A stretch of 64,000 nt of DNA, from NCBI GenBank assembly GCA_038116745.1, contig JAYODW010000012.1, forward strand, positions 1 to 64,000, read 5' to 3'. Below the pieces are notes generated by a model that saw only the letters and a program-made list of their open reading frames with translations, did not search any database and was not told the origin of the DNA. This DNA comes from JAYODW01 sp038116745 (GTDB lineage Bacteria; Pseudomonadota; Gammaproteobacteria; Ga0077536). Below are positions 17,451 to 26,450 of this stretch, one piece after another (position 1 is the first letter of the stretch; each line of letters starts with the position of its first letter). The position numbers and the translations under genes are program-made.

Positions 17451-18509
17451 ATGCGCGATGTGGTTCAAAATTATTATGGCACAGTGCTGAACTCGACCAC
17501 GGACCTCCGCACTTCTGCCTGTACCACTAGCGCCGCCCCCACCGCGAGCGTTCGCGCACTCATCGACAAAGTTCACCCCGAAGTAAGAGACCGCTACTTT
17601 GGCTGTGGACTTGTGTACCCGGAAGACCTTTCTGGTATGCGCGTTCTCGACCTCGGCTGCGGCAGCGGCCGCGACTGCTACGTCCTCTCGCAGCTGGTCG
17701 GCGCGGATGGTTATGTTGTGGGTGTGGATATGACCGACGAACAGCTTGCCGTGGCACAACGTCACGTCGACTGGCACACGAATGCTTTCGGGTACCCCAG
17801 ACCCAATGTCGAATTTCACCAAGGCTATATCGAACATCTCGACGAGCTCGGGCTCGTCCCTGAAAGTTTTGACGTCATCGTGTCGAACTGCGTCGTCAAT
17901 CTGTCCGAGGACAAACCGGCCGTTCTGAGGGGGGCTTACCGGCTGCTCAAACCTGGCGGTGAAATGTACTTTTCGGACGTTTATGCCAACCGCCGAGTGC
18001 CCGCCCAGGTTGCCGCTGACCCCGTTCTTTATGGGGAGTGCCTTGGCGGGGCTCTGTATTGGAATGACTTCGTCAATCTGGCGAAATCCAGCGGTTTTCT
18101 CGACCCCCGGCTGGTGGAAGACAGCCCTATACGCATGACGGATCCACAGCTGGAAAGACAGCTCGGCGAACTCAGGTTCTACTCAGCGACATATCGGCTG
18201 TTCAAACTCACCGAGCTTGAGCCGGCGTGCGAGGACTACGGACAAGCGGTGGTCTATCGCGGTGCGGGCAGGGGAGACGACACGCCCTTCAAACTCGATG
18301 CCCATCACATCATCGAACCTGGCCGCGTGTTCCCGGTCTGTGGCAACACCTGGCGCATGCTTCACGACACCCGTTTTCAACACCTGTTCGATTTCTTTGG
18401 CAGCTGGGACACCCATTTCGGCATTTTCGAGGGCTGCGGCACCTCCCTGCCATTTGACTCAGCGCCGCCGACAGCCGAACCAGCAAGCGGTGGCGGGAGC
18501 TGCTGCTGA
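17451..18509 (+). CDS. arsM: Arsenite S-adenosylmethionine methyltransferase
   Basis: Methylates As(III) to mono-, di- and trimethyl forms in the cytosol. 352 residues. The SAM motif is VLDLGCGSGRDCYVLSQLVG, and the ArsM hallmark FDVIVSNCVVNLSEDK carries a conserved arsenic-binding cysteine; a second is in YGECLGGALYW. The N-terminal YYGTVLNSTTDLRTSACTTS is typical. It ends in GGGSCC, a further vicinal Cys pair. An AAGGAGG sequence lies seven bases before the ATG. The next gene's ATG immediately follows this TGA, so the two are co-translated. Confidence 0.93.
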   Translation: MRDVVQNYYGTVLNSTTDLRTSACTTSAAPTASVRALIDKVHPEVRDRYFGCGLVYPEDLSGMRVLDLGCGSGRDCYVLSQLVGADGYVVGVDMTDEQLAVAQRHVDWHTNAFGYPRPNVEFHQGYIEHLDELGLVPESFDVIVSNCVVNLSEDKPAVLRGAYRLLKPGGEMYFSDVYANRRVPAQVAADPVLYGECLGGALYWNDFVNLAKSSGFLDPRLVEDSPIRMTDPQLERQLGELRFYSATYRLFKLTELEPACEDYGQAVVYRGAGRGDDTPFKLDAHHIIEPGRVFPVCGNTWRMLHDTRFQHLFDFFGSWDTHFGIFEGCGTSLPFDSAPPTAEPASGGGSCC

Positions 18510-20693
18510 ATGCCGCAGCCGAACAGCAGGCGCGGCGGGCGCCAACGCCTGTTGCTTGTAGGGCTCGGCGCTGTCGTCATGGGCCTGATCTTTCTCGCCC
18601 CTGGCGATTACCTGAGTCTGCACTTCCTCGTGCAGCAGCAGGAAGCGCTGCAGCAGTCATTCAACGTCTCACCCTGGCACACCGCGACCGCTTTCTTCAT
18701 TGCCTACGTGCTGGTTACAGCGCTCTCAATCCCGGGAGCCACGTTCATGACGCTGGGCGGCGGCGCCGTTTTCGGCCTTGGATGGGGCCTGTTGCTGGTT
18801 TCTTTCGCCAGCAGTCTTGGTGCCACCCTGGCTTTTCTGGTGTCGCGTTACCTGCTGCGCGATTACGTCGGGCGCCGCTTTGCCGAAAGACTAAGTGCTG
18901 TAAATCGCGGTCTTGAGCGCGATGGGGCGGGCTACCTGCTAAGTCTGCGCCTGCTCCCTGTCGTTCCGTTTTTTCTCGTCAACCTGCTTTTCGGCCTGAC
19001 CACATTTCCATGGCGCAGATTCTATTTATGCAGCCAGCTTGGCATGCTCCCGGCCACTGTGATCTATGTGAACGCAGGCACCGAGCTCGCGCAGATCCGG
19101 ACGCTCGGAGACGTTGCAACACCGAATGTGCTGATCGCGCTGACTCTGCTCGCGGTGCTCCCGCTGATTGCGCGCAGGCTGCAGGCCCTGTTCCAAGCCC
19201 GCCGCTGGCGCCGTCTCCATCCTCCGCCCCCTGCCGCCGAACGCAACCTGGTTGTGATCGGCGCAGGCTCGGCCGGACTGGTCTGCAGCCTGATCGGCTC
19301 GACGGTCAAAGCGAAAGTCACGCTGATTGAAAACGGCGAGATGGGTGGAGACTGTCTGAATACAGGCTGCGTACCCTCGAAAACCCTGATCAACATTGCC
19401 AAGCGCGTGCATCAGGCGCGCTGCGGCCTCGGCACGGCCGTCCCGGGCGTCACCCCGGAGGTTGATTTCAGCGAGGTCATGGCGCGCATCCGACAGACCA
19501 TCGCCACGATTGCCCCGAATGACTCGGTGGCGCGCTATTCCGCCTTGGGGGTCGAGTGTATTCACGGACATGCGGTCGTCAGCTCGCCTTACGAAGTGTC
19601 GGTCGGCGGTCGGCGTATCACCACCCGGAATATTGTCATTGCTACCGGTGCGCGCCCTCGAATACCCGCTATTGATGGATTGGAGACTATCGACTACCTG
19701 ACTTCCGACTCTGTCTGGAATCTCGACCAGCTGCCGCGCCGCCTGCTTGTCATCGGCGGCGGCCCGATTGGCTGCGAACTTGCACAGGCTTTCTCTCGTC
19801 TGGGCAGTCAGGTGACGTTGATGGAAACGGCAGACCGGCTTCTGCCGCGGGAAACAGAAGAGGCGTCTGTGCTTATCGAACGCCGGCTCGACGCGGAGGG
19901 AGTCCGTGTTCTGACTCACTGCAGGCCGCACCGCTTCGAGAGCGGCGAACCTTCAAACCGTGTGATTTACGACCAATCTGCGCCGGGTTCGGCACCTGAG
20001 TCTGATCTAGCCCTCGAGTTTGACCGCGTGCTTCTTGCGCTCGGCCGCACCCCCAATCTGGAGAATCTTGGTCTGGAACAGCTGAGTCTCGAACGCCGGG
20101 CCGACGGTCGGCTACAGGTCAACGAGTATCTGCAAACCAGCGTCCCTTCCATATATGCCTGTGGTGATGTCATCGGGCCGTACCAGTTCACGCACGCGGC
20201 ATCGCACCAGGCCTGGTACGCCGCGGTGAATGCACTTTTCGGCAGCAGTCTGAAGCGCTTTGCGATTAATTACCGCGTTATGCCATGGTGCACATTTACT
20301 GACCCTGAAGTCGCCAGGGTCGGGTATAACCCACAGGAAGCAGACGCCCTTGGGGTCGGTTACGAAACCACCCGTTACGCGATGTCAGAGCTTGATCGGG
20401 CTGTTGCAGACAGTGAGACGGAGGGTTTTGTTGAGGTTCTGACAGCGCCCGGCTCGGACCGCATTCTGGGTGTCACGATTGTTGCTGCGCACGCCAGCGA
20501 CATGATCAGCGAGTTTGTTATCGCGATGAAACACGGCCTGGGTCTTAAAAAAATGCTCGCCACAACGCATATCTACCCGACGTTTTCAGAGGCAAATCGC
20601 TTCGCGGCCAGCGCTTGGCAGAGCGCGCACTCGCCGCAGGCGATCTTGCCCTGGCTGTCGCGTTTCCATCGCTGGCGCCGAGGATCCGGCTGA
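18510..20693 (+). CDS. TVP38/TMEM64 membrane domain fused to a pyridine nucleotide-disulfide oxidoreductase
   Basis: A 727-residue two-part protein. Residues 1-230 form a TVP38/TMEM64 (DedA-superfamily) membrane domain with several spans and the FMTLGGGAVFGLGWGL signature. Residues about 245-720 form a flavin disulfide reductase like mercuric reductase or dihydrolipoamide dehydrogenase: FAD motif VVIGAGSAGLVC, redox-active GGDCLNTGCVPSKTLI, NAD(P)H motif VIGGGPIGCELAQ, and an IYACGDVIG end. The C-terminal catalytic His-x-Glu region reads HIYPTFSEANRF, with HxxPT as in the family. The start codon abuts arsM's stop. This fusion is known as an annotated architecture, but its substrate is not; placement suggests a role with arsenic or thiol-bound metalloids. 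Confidence 0.88.
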   Translation: MPQPNSRRGGRQRLLLVGLGAVVMGLIFLAPGDYLSLHFLVQQQEALQQSFNVSPWHTATAFFIAYVLVTALSIPGATFMTLGGGAVFGLGWGLLLVSFASSLGATLAFLVSRYLLRDYVGRRFAERLSAVNRGLERDGAGYLLSLRLLPVVPFFLVNLLFGLTTFPWRRFYLCSQLGMLPATVIYVNAGTELAQIRTLGDVATPNVLIALTLLAVLPLIARRLQALFQARRWRRLHPPPPAAERNLVVIGAGSAGLVCSLIGSTVKAKVTLIENGEMGGDCLNTGCVPSKTLINIAKRVHQARCGLGTAVPGVTPEVDFSEVMARIRQTIATIAPNDSVARYSALGVECIHGHAVVSSPYEVSVGGRRITTRNIVIATGARPRIPAIDGLETIDYLTSDSVWNLDQLPRRLLVIGGGPIGCELAQAFSRLGSQVTLMETADRLLPRETEEASVLIERRLDAEGVRVLTHCRPHRFESGEPSNRVIYDQSAPGSAPESDLALEFDRVLLALGRTPNLENLGLEQLSLERRADGRLQVNEYLQTSVPSIYACGDVIGPYQFTHAASHQAWYAAVNALFGSSLKRFAINYRVMPWCTFTDPEVARVGYNPQEADALGVGYETTRYAMSELDRAVADSETEGFVEVLTAPGSDRILGVTIVAAHASDMISEFVIAMKHGLGLKKMLATTHIYPTFSEANRFAASAWQSAHSPQAILPWLSRFHRWRRGSG

Positions 20694-20710
20694 GCAAGAC
20701 CGCTTCTGGA

Positions 20711-21400
20711 TCATCCCGAGGCCATGCGGTCTGCGGCCCGGATGGGCTCCGGCAGTTTGAAGCGGGGCGCGCAATCGAGCACCAGATCGATCGCACTGGC
20801 AAGACTGACGCCATGTCCTGTTGAGACAAACACCGGGCTGACTTTGCTACGCGTGCGCACCACGGCGCCGACCGCCTCACCGTTATGCGTCAGCGTCGAC
20901 CAAGCGCCGCGCTCGACAGCAGGTTCAGAAAAAGACCCGCAAAGTTTCGACTTGGCCACACCGACCGTCGGCAGACCGCTCAGCACGCCGAGATGGCAGG
21001 CGCTACCGAACCGTCGCGGATGCGCGAGTCCGTGCCCATCACACAGCACTATGTCCGGCGGGCGCGATAATTTGGACAGCGCTTCGAGCATCGCGGGTAC
21101 TTCGCGAAACGACAGCAATCCCGGAACGTAGGGAAAGCGGGTCGGGCTCTCCAAAACCACGCGTTCCTGTTCTACCAGTCCCGGATAACTCATGACCACG
21201 ACCGCAACCCGGGTGAGCGCGCCGTCTCCGGGAAAGCCCGCGTCAATCCCAGCCACGCGTCTGACGGCGTCGAAACGATCATCGGTAATCACCTGCCCGG
21301 CAAGTTGCCTTTGCAGCCGCGCAGCATCTCTGGGCGTTTCTGCCCAGGCATCAAACTCAACGCTCCCGTCAGGCAAATCGATGTCTTGTTGTGATGCCAT
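20711..21400 (-). CDS. nfi: Endonuclease V (deoxyinosine repair)
   Basis: Cuts DNA at the second bond 3' of deoxyinosine. The 229-residue protein has the catalytic RRVAGIDAGFPGDGALTRVA motif (first metal Asp), the wedge PTRFPYVPGLLSFREVP, and the second acidic set in DIVLCDGHGLAHPRRFG. GVAKSKLCG closes the core. Length matches the family. It is convergent with the TVP38 fusion and divergent from apt. Confidence 0.93.
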   Translation of the reverse strand: MASQQDIDLPDGSVEFDAWAETPRDAARLQRQLAGQVITDDRFDAVRRVAGIDAGFPGDGALTRVAVVVMSYPGLVEQERVVLESPTRFPYVPGLLSFREVPAMLEALSKLSRPPDIVLCDGHGLAHPRRFGSACHLGVLSGLPTVGVAKSKLCGSFSEPAVERGAWSTLTHNGEAVGAVVRTRSKVSPVFVSTGHGVSLASAIDLVLDCAPRFKLPEPIRAADRMASG

Positions 21401-21503
21401 ATGATTTTTACCGGCCTGATCCGTCGCGTTGCGTCAGGTGTGCATGAGCCCCACCGGAGCGTCGCGTATTATCTTCGACCAGTCACGTAAGTCCCACGCC
21501 GAC

Positions 21504-22019
21504 ATGGACACGATTAAACAACTGATCCGGGATATTCCCGACTTTCCTAAACCCGGGATCCTGTTCAAGGATCTGACACCGCTACTGCGCGATCCAAGTG
21601 CGTTGCGTTTGTGCGCGGAACTGCTCAGCGCACCGTTCAGCAAACAGAACATCACCGCAGTTCTGGGGATGGAGGCCAGGGGGTTTATCTTCGGCACGCT
21701 AGTTGCACAACAGCTCGGCGTCGGCTTCGTGCCGCTGCGTAAGCCAGGCAAGCTGCCTGCCGCAATCTTTACCGAAGACTATGCCCTGGAGTACGGCTCC
21801 GCGACGTTAGCCATGCATCAGGACGCACTCGCGCCGCACGACCGCGTGCTGATTGTCGATGACCTCCTGGCAACCGGCGGGACTGCGGATGCCAGCGTAC
21901 GACTCGCCCGCCGCGCAGGGGCTCAGGTTGTGGGTTGTTCTTTCGTTGTCGAACTCGACTTCCTCTCCGGACGCGAGGCTCTTGATGTCAAAAAAATCCA
22001 TTCGCTGGTGCATTTCTGA
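21504..22019 (+). CDS. apt: Adenine phosphoribosyltransferase
   Basis: Salvages adenine to AMP using PRPP. The 171-residue protein shows IRDIPDFPKPGILFKDLTPL at the N-terminus, the MEARGFIFG loop and the PRPP-binding motif VLIVDDLLATGGTA. I chose the ATG at 21504 (MDTIKQ), which fits the family start; an in-frame ATG 25 codons upstream would add an unrelated tail. Confidence 0.95.
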   Translation: MDTIKQLIRDIPDFPKPGILFKDLTPLLRDPSALRLCAELLSAPFSKQNITAVLGMEARGFIFGTLVAQQLGVGFVPLRKPGKLPAAIFTEDYALEYGSATLAMHQDALAPHDRVLIVDDLLATGGTADASVRLARRAGAQVVGCSFVVELDFLSGREALDVKKIHSLVHF

Positions 22020-22086
22020 AAGCCTTAACGCAGCGATCCGAGATACACCTCTGACTGACCGCTGAGTTCCTCGCAGACGCAAGATT

Positions 22087-22866
22087 ATGTGCCTGGTGCT
22101 GATAGCCCATCACGCGTGCCGCGGCTACCCCTTGATCGTCGTTGCCAATCGAGACGAGTTTCATGCGCGCGCAACCGCGACCGCGGGTTGGTGGACGGAA
22201 CATCCGAATGTTTTTGGCGGCCGGGACCTGGATGCCGGCGGCACTTGGCTGGCCGTCGATCGCACCGGACGATTCGCAACTCTGACCAATGTACGCTCGG
22301 GAACGCCGACCCGGGCCAGACCCCGATCACGGGGCCTTCTGCTTAACGATTTCCTCACGGGTAGCAACAGTGCGCGACGCTTTCTGGACGTGCTGGAGGC
22401 GGACGCAGACGACTACGCCGGATTCAACATGCTGACACGCGACCAGGAAGCACTCTGCTGGCTCTCGAACCATGGTGGCCCCCAGCAAACCCTGCCCCCT
22501 GGAATCTACACCGTAAGTAACGCCCTTCTGGACACACCGTGGCCGAAGGCAGAACGCCTCAAGCAGCGCTTTCTGCGGGTCATGCAGGAGCCCGGAGATG
22601 ATCTCGCCGAGAGCCTGCTGAGGATTCTTTGCGACCACCAGCGGCCTTCTGACGACAGCCTCCCTCAAACGGGGATCGGTCTGGTTGCCGAGCGCGCGCT
22701 GTCGTCTGTATTTATTTCCGGCGAGCACTACGGCACACGGTGCTCCACCGTGGTGCTTATCGACGATCGCAATCGCCTGCACTTCCACGAAAGAAGCTTC
22801 GACCACCGTGCTCGTGTAACTGAAGACGTCCGTGTTGCGTTTGAACTCGCTGAACCCGCCCCTTAG
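22087..22866 (+). CDS. NRDE (TANGO2-like) family protein
   Basis: This 259-residue protein opens with MCLVLIAHHACRGYP and ANRDEFHAR, the defining Cys2 and NRDE motif of the NRDE/TANGO2 family. GGRDLDAGGTWLAVDRTGRF also matches. Proteins in this group resemble Ntn-hydrolases by the exposed Cys2, but the bacterial function is unproven; links to haem handling have been proposed for the eukaryotic member. It precedes egtB by 11 bases on the same strand. Confidence 0.85.
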   Translation: MCLVLIAHHACRGYPLIVVANRDEFHARATATAGWWTEHPNVFGGRDLDAGGTWLAVDRTGRFATLTNVRSGTPTRARPRSRGLLLNDFLTGSNSARRFLDVLEADADDYAGFNMLTRDQEALCWLSNHGGPQQTLPPGIYTVSNALLDTPWPKAERLKQRFLRVMQEPGDDLAESLLRILCDHQRPSDDSLPQTGIGLVAERALSSVFISGEHYGTRCSTVVLIDDRNRLHFHERSFDHRARVTEDVRVAFELAEPAP

Positions 22867-22877
22867 CATGACCCGCT

Positions 22878-24158
22878 ATGGTCATCGACAGTCAGAGCAC
22901 CCGGGAAGCCGCGCCGGGTATTGAGACGAGCCAGGCCCTGCTGGCGCGCTACCTGGACACCCGACGTCAGAGCCTTACGCTAGTGGCGGAACTGTCGGCA
23001 GAAGACGCATGCGTCCAGTCGATGCCCGACGCCAGTCCTGCCAAATGGCACCTGGCGCACGTCACCTGGTTTTTTGAGACCTTCGTGCTCGAGCAGTCAG
23101 AGCCTGACTTCAAATCACACCATCCCGCTTTCCGCGAGCTTTACAACTCTTATTACAACGGCATCGGTGCGCAGTTTTCACGGCCTCATCGCGGGCTCAT
23201 TACGCGCCCTTCGCTGACCGACGTAGCGAATTACCGGGACGCCGTCGACAGCAGAGTCTGCCGTCTGATTGAGGCTGGCGAACCGTCTGTCCTGCAGATG
23301 GTCGAGCTGGGTCTGCATCACGAGCAGCAGCACCAGGAACTGCTGCTGATGGACATCAAACACCTCTTCTCCTGCAACCCCCTGGCGCCGGCATACAGCA
23401 ACCGGCCGCTGCGCAAAGCAGAAACGCCTGCGCGCACCAGATGGCAGTCCATCTGCGGAGGCATTGCGGAGATGGGCGCGTCCGGCGACAGCTTCTGTTT
23501 TGACAACGAAACGCCGCGGCACAGACATCTGCTCTACCCCTTTGCGCTGCGCAACACGCTGATCACCAACGGGGAGTACCTCGAGTTCATGCAGGACGGC
23601 GGCTACGGCCAGCCACTGCTATGGCTGGCGGACGGCTGGAGTCTGTCCCAGGAAGCCGGCTGGACAGCGCCGCTGTACTGGCGCCACATCGACGGTGAAT
23701 GGTTCGAATTTACGCTCCATGGCCTGCAGCCGCTGGATCCGGAGGCACCTGTCTGTCACATCAGTTACTACGAAGCTGACGCCTATGCACAATGGGCCAG
23801 CGCTCGTCTGCCGAGCGAGTTCGAATGGGAGGCCGCAGCCTGCAGTCAGGCGCTACCCGACGAACAGGAATTCGGGCTGCACCCGCACGGTGCTGGAGCC
23901 GGAAACGGCCCGATACAGGATTTGTTCGGCGCAGTGTGGCAATGGACCCGCTCAGCCTACCTGCCCTACCCCGGGTTTCAAGCTGCAGCCGGAGCTGTCG
24001 GCGAATACAACGGTAAGTTCATGAGCGGACAGCAGACCCTGCGCGGCAGCGCCTGCATTACGCCGGTCGGGCATGCGCGCCTCACGTACAGAAACTTCTT
24101 TTATCCGCATCAACGATGGCCGTTCTGCGGCCTGCGTCTCGCGCGCGACGAAAGCTAG
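22878..24158 (+). CDS. egtB: Ergothioneine synthase EgtB (iron sulfoxide synthase)
   Basis: Joins hercynine with a thiol (gamma-glutamylcysteine or cysteine) and O2, making the sulfoxide precursor of ergothioneine. The 426-residue protein has an N-terminal DinB_2 four-helix domain (about 20-175) with the three iron-binding histidines in KWHLAHVTW and LHHEQQHQELLLMD. A formylglycine-enzyme-like domain follows at about 190-425, containing ARLPSEFEWEAAA and LRGSACITP, plus the HARLTYRNFFYPHQRWPFCG end. EgtD, which makes hercynine and often adjoins egtB, is not in the window. Confidence 0.92.
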   Translation: MVIDSQSTREAAPGIETSQALLARYLDTRRQSLTLVAELSAEDACVQSMPDASPAKWHLAHVTWFFETFVLEQSEPDFKSHHPAFRELYNSYYNGIGAQFSRPHRGLITRPSLTDVANYRDAVDSRVCRLIEAGEPSVLQMVELGLHHEQQHQELLLMDIKHLFSCNPLAPAYSNRPLRKAETPARTRWQSICGGIAEMGASGDSFCFDNETPRHRHLLYPFALRNTLITNGEYLEFMQDGGYGQPLLWLADGWSLSQEAGWTAPLYWRHIDGEWFEFTLHGLQPLDPEAPVCHISYYEADAYAQWASARLPSEFEWEAAACSQALPDEQEFGLHPHGAGAGNGPIQDLFGAVWQWTRSAYLPYPGFQAAAGAVGEYNGKFMSGQQTLRGSACITPVGHARLTYRNFFYPHQRWPFCGLRLARDES

Positions 24159-24172
24159 CCTCTGGCGCCAGC

Positions 24173-24928
24173 TCAGCTGCTCAGACCACCGTTGACCTTG
24201 AGCGTCTGACCGGTGACGAACGCCGCTTCGTCTGAACACAGAAAAACAGCTGCAGCAGCCACATCCTCTGGTGTGCCGAAGCGTCTGAGCGGCGTCTGAT
24301 CGACTACCCAGGCGCGATAATCGGCGGGCATGGATTCCCGCGCGAACGCAGTTTCTATCCATCCGGGCGCGACTTCGTTCACTCGGATCAGTGGCGCCAG
24401 GGAGCGCGCAAGCGAGCGGGTAAAGCCCGATACGCCGGCTTTGGTCGCAGCGAACATCTCTGGATTGCGCTCTGCCATGCCAACCAGCGCGAGATCCCAG
24501 GACATATTCAGGATCACGCCGCCACCAGCGCGCTGCATCAAGGGCGCCACCGCCCAGGAGCACAACATGGTGCCCCTGAGGTCAACAGCAATGAGCCTCT
24601 CGAGTTTCTCTAGATCGCTCTGAGCGGCATTCGCTCCGGTCAGGATGTCTGCACCGGCTATGTTGGCCCAGACGTCAATACCGCCAAGCACCGACTCTGC
24701 CTCTTTGACCAACCGCTCAACTGTGACCGGCTGCGCGATGTCTGCTGCAATCAGAAAGGCCTCTCCGCCCGCCGATCGGATAGCCGCAGCGACAGCCTCA
24801 GCGCGCGCCGCAGCCTGCCCGTAGTGAACGATGACCCGGGCGCCCTCTGCCGCGAACCGTCGGGCGATGGCGCTGCCGATCCCGCTGCTTGCCCCGGTAA
24901 TCACTGCGCGCTTTCCTTTCAGGCGCAT
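24173..24928 (-). CDS. SDR-family oxidoreductase lacking the catalytic tyrosine
   Basis: This 251-residue Rossmann-fold protein begins with the TGASSGIGSAIARRF nucleotide loop and has NIAGAD in place of NNAG. The Ser is seen in LNMSWDLA. The YxxxK catalytic pair is altered: the site reads MFAATKAGVSGF, with Phe where Tyr should be. A C-terminal APGWIETAF and FVTGQTLKVNGGLSS are normal. Either the enzyme uses an unusual mechanism, or it has a non-dehydrogenase role. Its 3' end faces egtB. Confidence 0.85.
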   Translation of the reverse strand: MRLKGKRAVITGASSGIGSAIARRFAAEGARVIVHYGQAAARAEAVAAAIRSAGGEAFLIAADIAQPVTVERLVKEAESVLGGIDVWANIAGADILTGANAAQSDLEKLERLIAVDLRGTMLCSWAVAPLMQRAGGGVILNMSWDLALVGMAERNPEMFAATKAGVSGFTRSLARSLAPLIRVNEVAPGWIETAFARESMPADYRAWVVDQTPLRRFGTPEDVAAAAVFLCSDEAAFVTGQTLKVNGGLSS

Positions 24929-25205
24929 GGTCGAAATCTGCTCGTGTGCATGCTGGGCAAGACTAGCACGCAGACAATCCGTCGAACCTGACCCGCGAGG
25001 CCGTCAGGTCCGCCCCAGCCTGAACCGGCGAAGCCGCGCTCACAGCTGGCTGCCAGAGCAATTTTCCAACCCGTCTCACGGCGCATTGTTATGCATATCC
25101 TGCTTGCCGCCTCCCACACTCGATCGCATGATCCAGTCCCTTCAGCGTCACCGTCGGACCGCGCACGGTGCCGGAAACGACAGGAAAAACAGAGGAGAGC
25201 AGTAC
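24929..25205. other. Divergent intergenic region
   Basis: This 277-base spacer between the SDR gene (minus) and the VOC gene (plus) should contain both promoters. I see no clear hexamer pair; the final bases hold the GAGGAG ribosome binding site of the VOC gene. Confidence 0.4.
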
Positions 25206-25601
25206 ATGGGCATGCAGGCAGCGAAAAACGGCGTCGACATCGGCATCATCGTCCACGACATTCAGACCAGTCTCGCGTTCTACGAGGGACAGCTGGGACT
25301 GAAAAAAGTCCAGGAGCTACCGCTTTTTTTCGGCACCATGCACCGGCTGTCCTTTGGCGACAGCTTCATCAAGCTGATCGATCCGAAAGAAGTCCCGCCC
25401 GCAGCCGCGCCTGGTCTGCACTCCCTTCTGGGATTCCGCTATATCACCTTCCAGGTGAGCAACATCGATGAACTCTGTGCTGACCTCTCCGCGGCCGGTG
25501 CGACTTTCACGATGGAAAAGAACGAGTTCATGCCCGGTGTCACCATTGCCATGGTCAATGACCCGGACGGCAACATAGTGGAGTTCGTCCAGCGCGCCTG
25601 A
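25206..25601 (+). CDS. VOC (glyoxalase/dioxygenase-fold) family protein
   Basis: This 131-residue protein has paired beta-alpha-beta-beta-beta modules of the vicinal oxygen chelate fold. DIGIIVHDIQTSLAFYEGQL opens the first and RYITFQVSNIDELCADL the second; DPDGNIVEFVQ closes it. The metal ligands look partial, so substrate and even catalysis are open. I chose the ATG at 25206 with GAGGAG just upstream. It faces a gene cluster for acyl-CoA metabolism. Confidence 0.85.
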   Translation: MGMQAAKNGVDIGIIVHDIQTSLAFYEGQLGLKKVQELPLFFGTMHRLSFGDSFIKLIDPKEVPPAAAPGLHSLLGFRYITFQVSNIDELCADLSAAGATFTMEKNEFMPGVTIAMVNDPDGNIVEFVQRA

Positions 25602-25625
25602 GCGGTACTCGTCAGCGTCCCGGCC

Positions 25626-26444
25626 TCAGCCCGCTGCTGTTTGCGGATCGATAAACCGTGGCTCGCGCCGTTCCAGAGCCGCTTTAACGGCCTCGATCTG
25701 ATTCGGTGCGCCAATCAGCGGCAGCTGTAACGCTTCCTCGAGACGCAGCCCGTGCTCGGCCGAGGCCCGCCAGGACTCGTTATACAGGCGCTTCACGGCA
25801 CGCACGGCATCGGGGGAGCGCTGCGCAATTTCCCGCGCCAGTGTGAGCGCGCGCTCCAGCGGCTCCGCATCCAGGAAGGTCACCAGACCGAGGCGGGCCG
25901 CTTCTTCGCCACCGAACACCCGCGCCGTCAACGTCAGCTCAAGTGCCTTATCACGCGGCAGGAGTTCAGGCAGCGTCTGCGTAATGCTCATGTCGGGCAC
26001 CAGGCCGTAGCGCGTCTCCATGATGGAGAAGCGTGCGTCGGGCGCGGCAACTCTGATATCGCTGCCAAGCGCTATCTGAAATCCGCCTCCGACAGCAGTA
26101 CCGTGCAACGCCGCGATAACCGGCACCGGCAGCGTTTTCCAGCCATACGCTACGCGCTGCGCAACATTGTCCGGACCAGCATCCCGCCGCAGCAAGGTCT
26201 GCATCGCGCCGCCAGGAGATCCACCCGCCATCCCGGCAAAAAGTCCCGTATCCAGTCCCGCGCAAAAACTCGGTCCGTTGCCTGAAAGTACAACCACGCG
26301 GGCCGCAGGCAATGAGCGAAGCCGGTCGATCATCGCGACGATGGCTTCGAACATATCCAGCGACAGCGCATTGTGTTTATCCGCACGGTTCAGGCGAACG
26401 TCGGCGACGCCGTCTTTGACCTCCAGAGTCACTAAATCACTCAT
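25626..26444 (-). CDS. Enoyl-CoA hydratase/isomerase (crotonase) family
   Basis: A 272-residue crotonase-fold protein acting on an acyl-CoA. The oxyanion-hole regions DKHNALSLDM and LSGNGPSFCAGLDTGLF are seen, followed by ALHGTAVGGGFQIALGSDIR and FSIMETRYGLVPDM. The family includes hydratases, isomerases and hydrolases, and the substrate cannot be read out. It is followed upstream on the same strand by the HCCA-isomerase-like gene, six bases away, so the two probably form an operon. Confidence 0.9.
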   Translation of the reverse strand: MSDLVTLEVKDGVADVRLNRADKHNALSLDMFEAIVAMIDRLRSLPAARVVVLSGNGPSFCAGLDTGLFAGMAGGSPGGAMQTLLRRDAGPDNVAQRVAYGWKTLPVPVIAALHGTAVGGGFQIALGSDIRVAAPDARFSIMETRYGLVPDMSITQTLPELLPRDKALELTLTARVFGGEEAARLGLVTFLDAEPLERALTLAREIAQRSPDAVRAVKRLYNESWRASAEHGLRLEEALQLPLIGAPNQIEAVKAALERREPRFIDPQTAAG

Positions 26445-26450
26445 TCTCTG

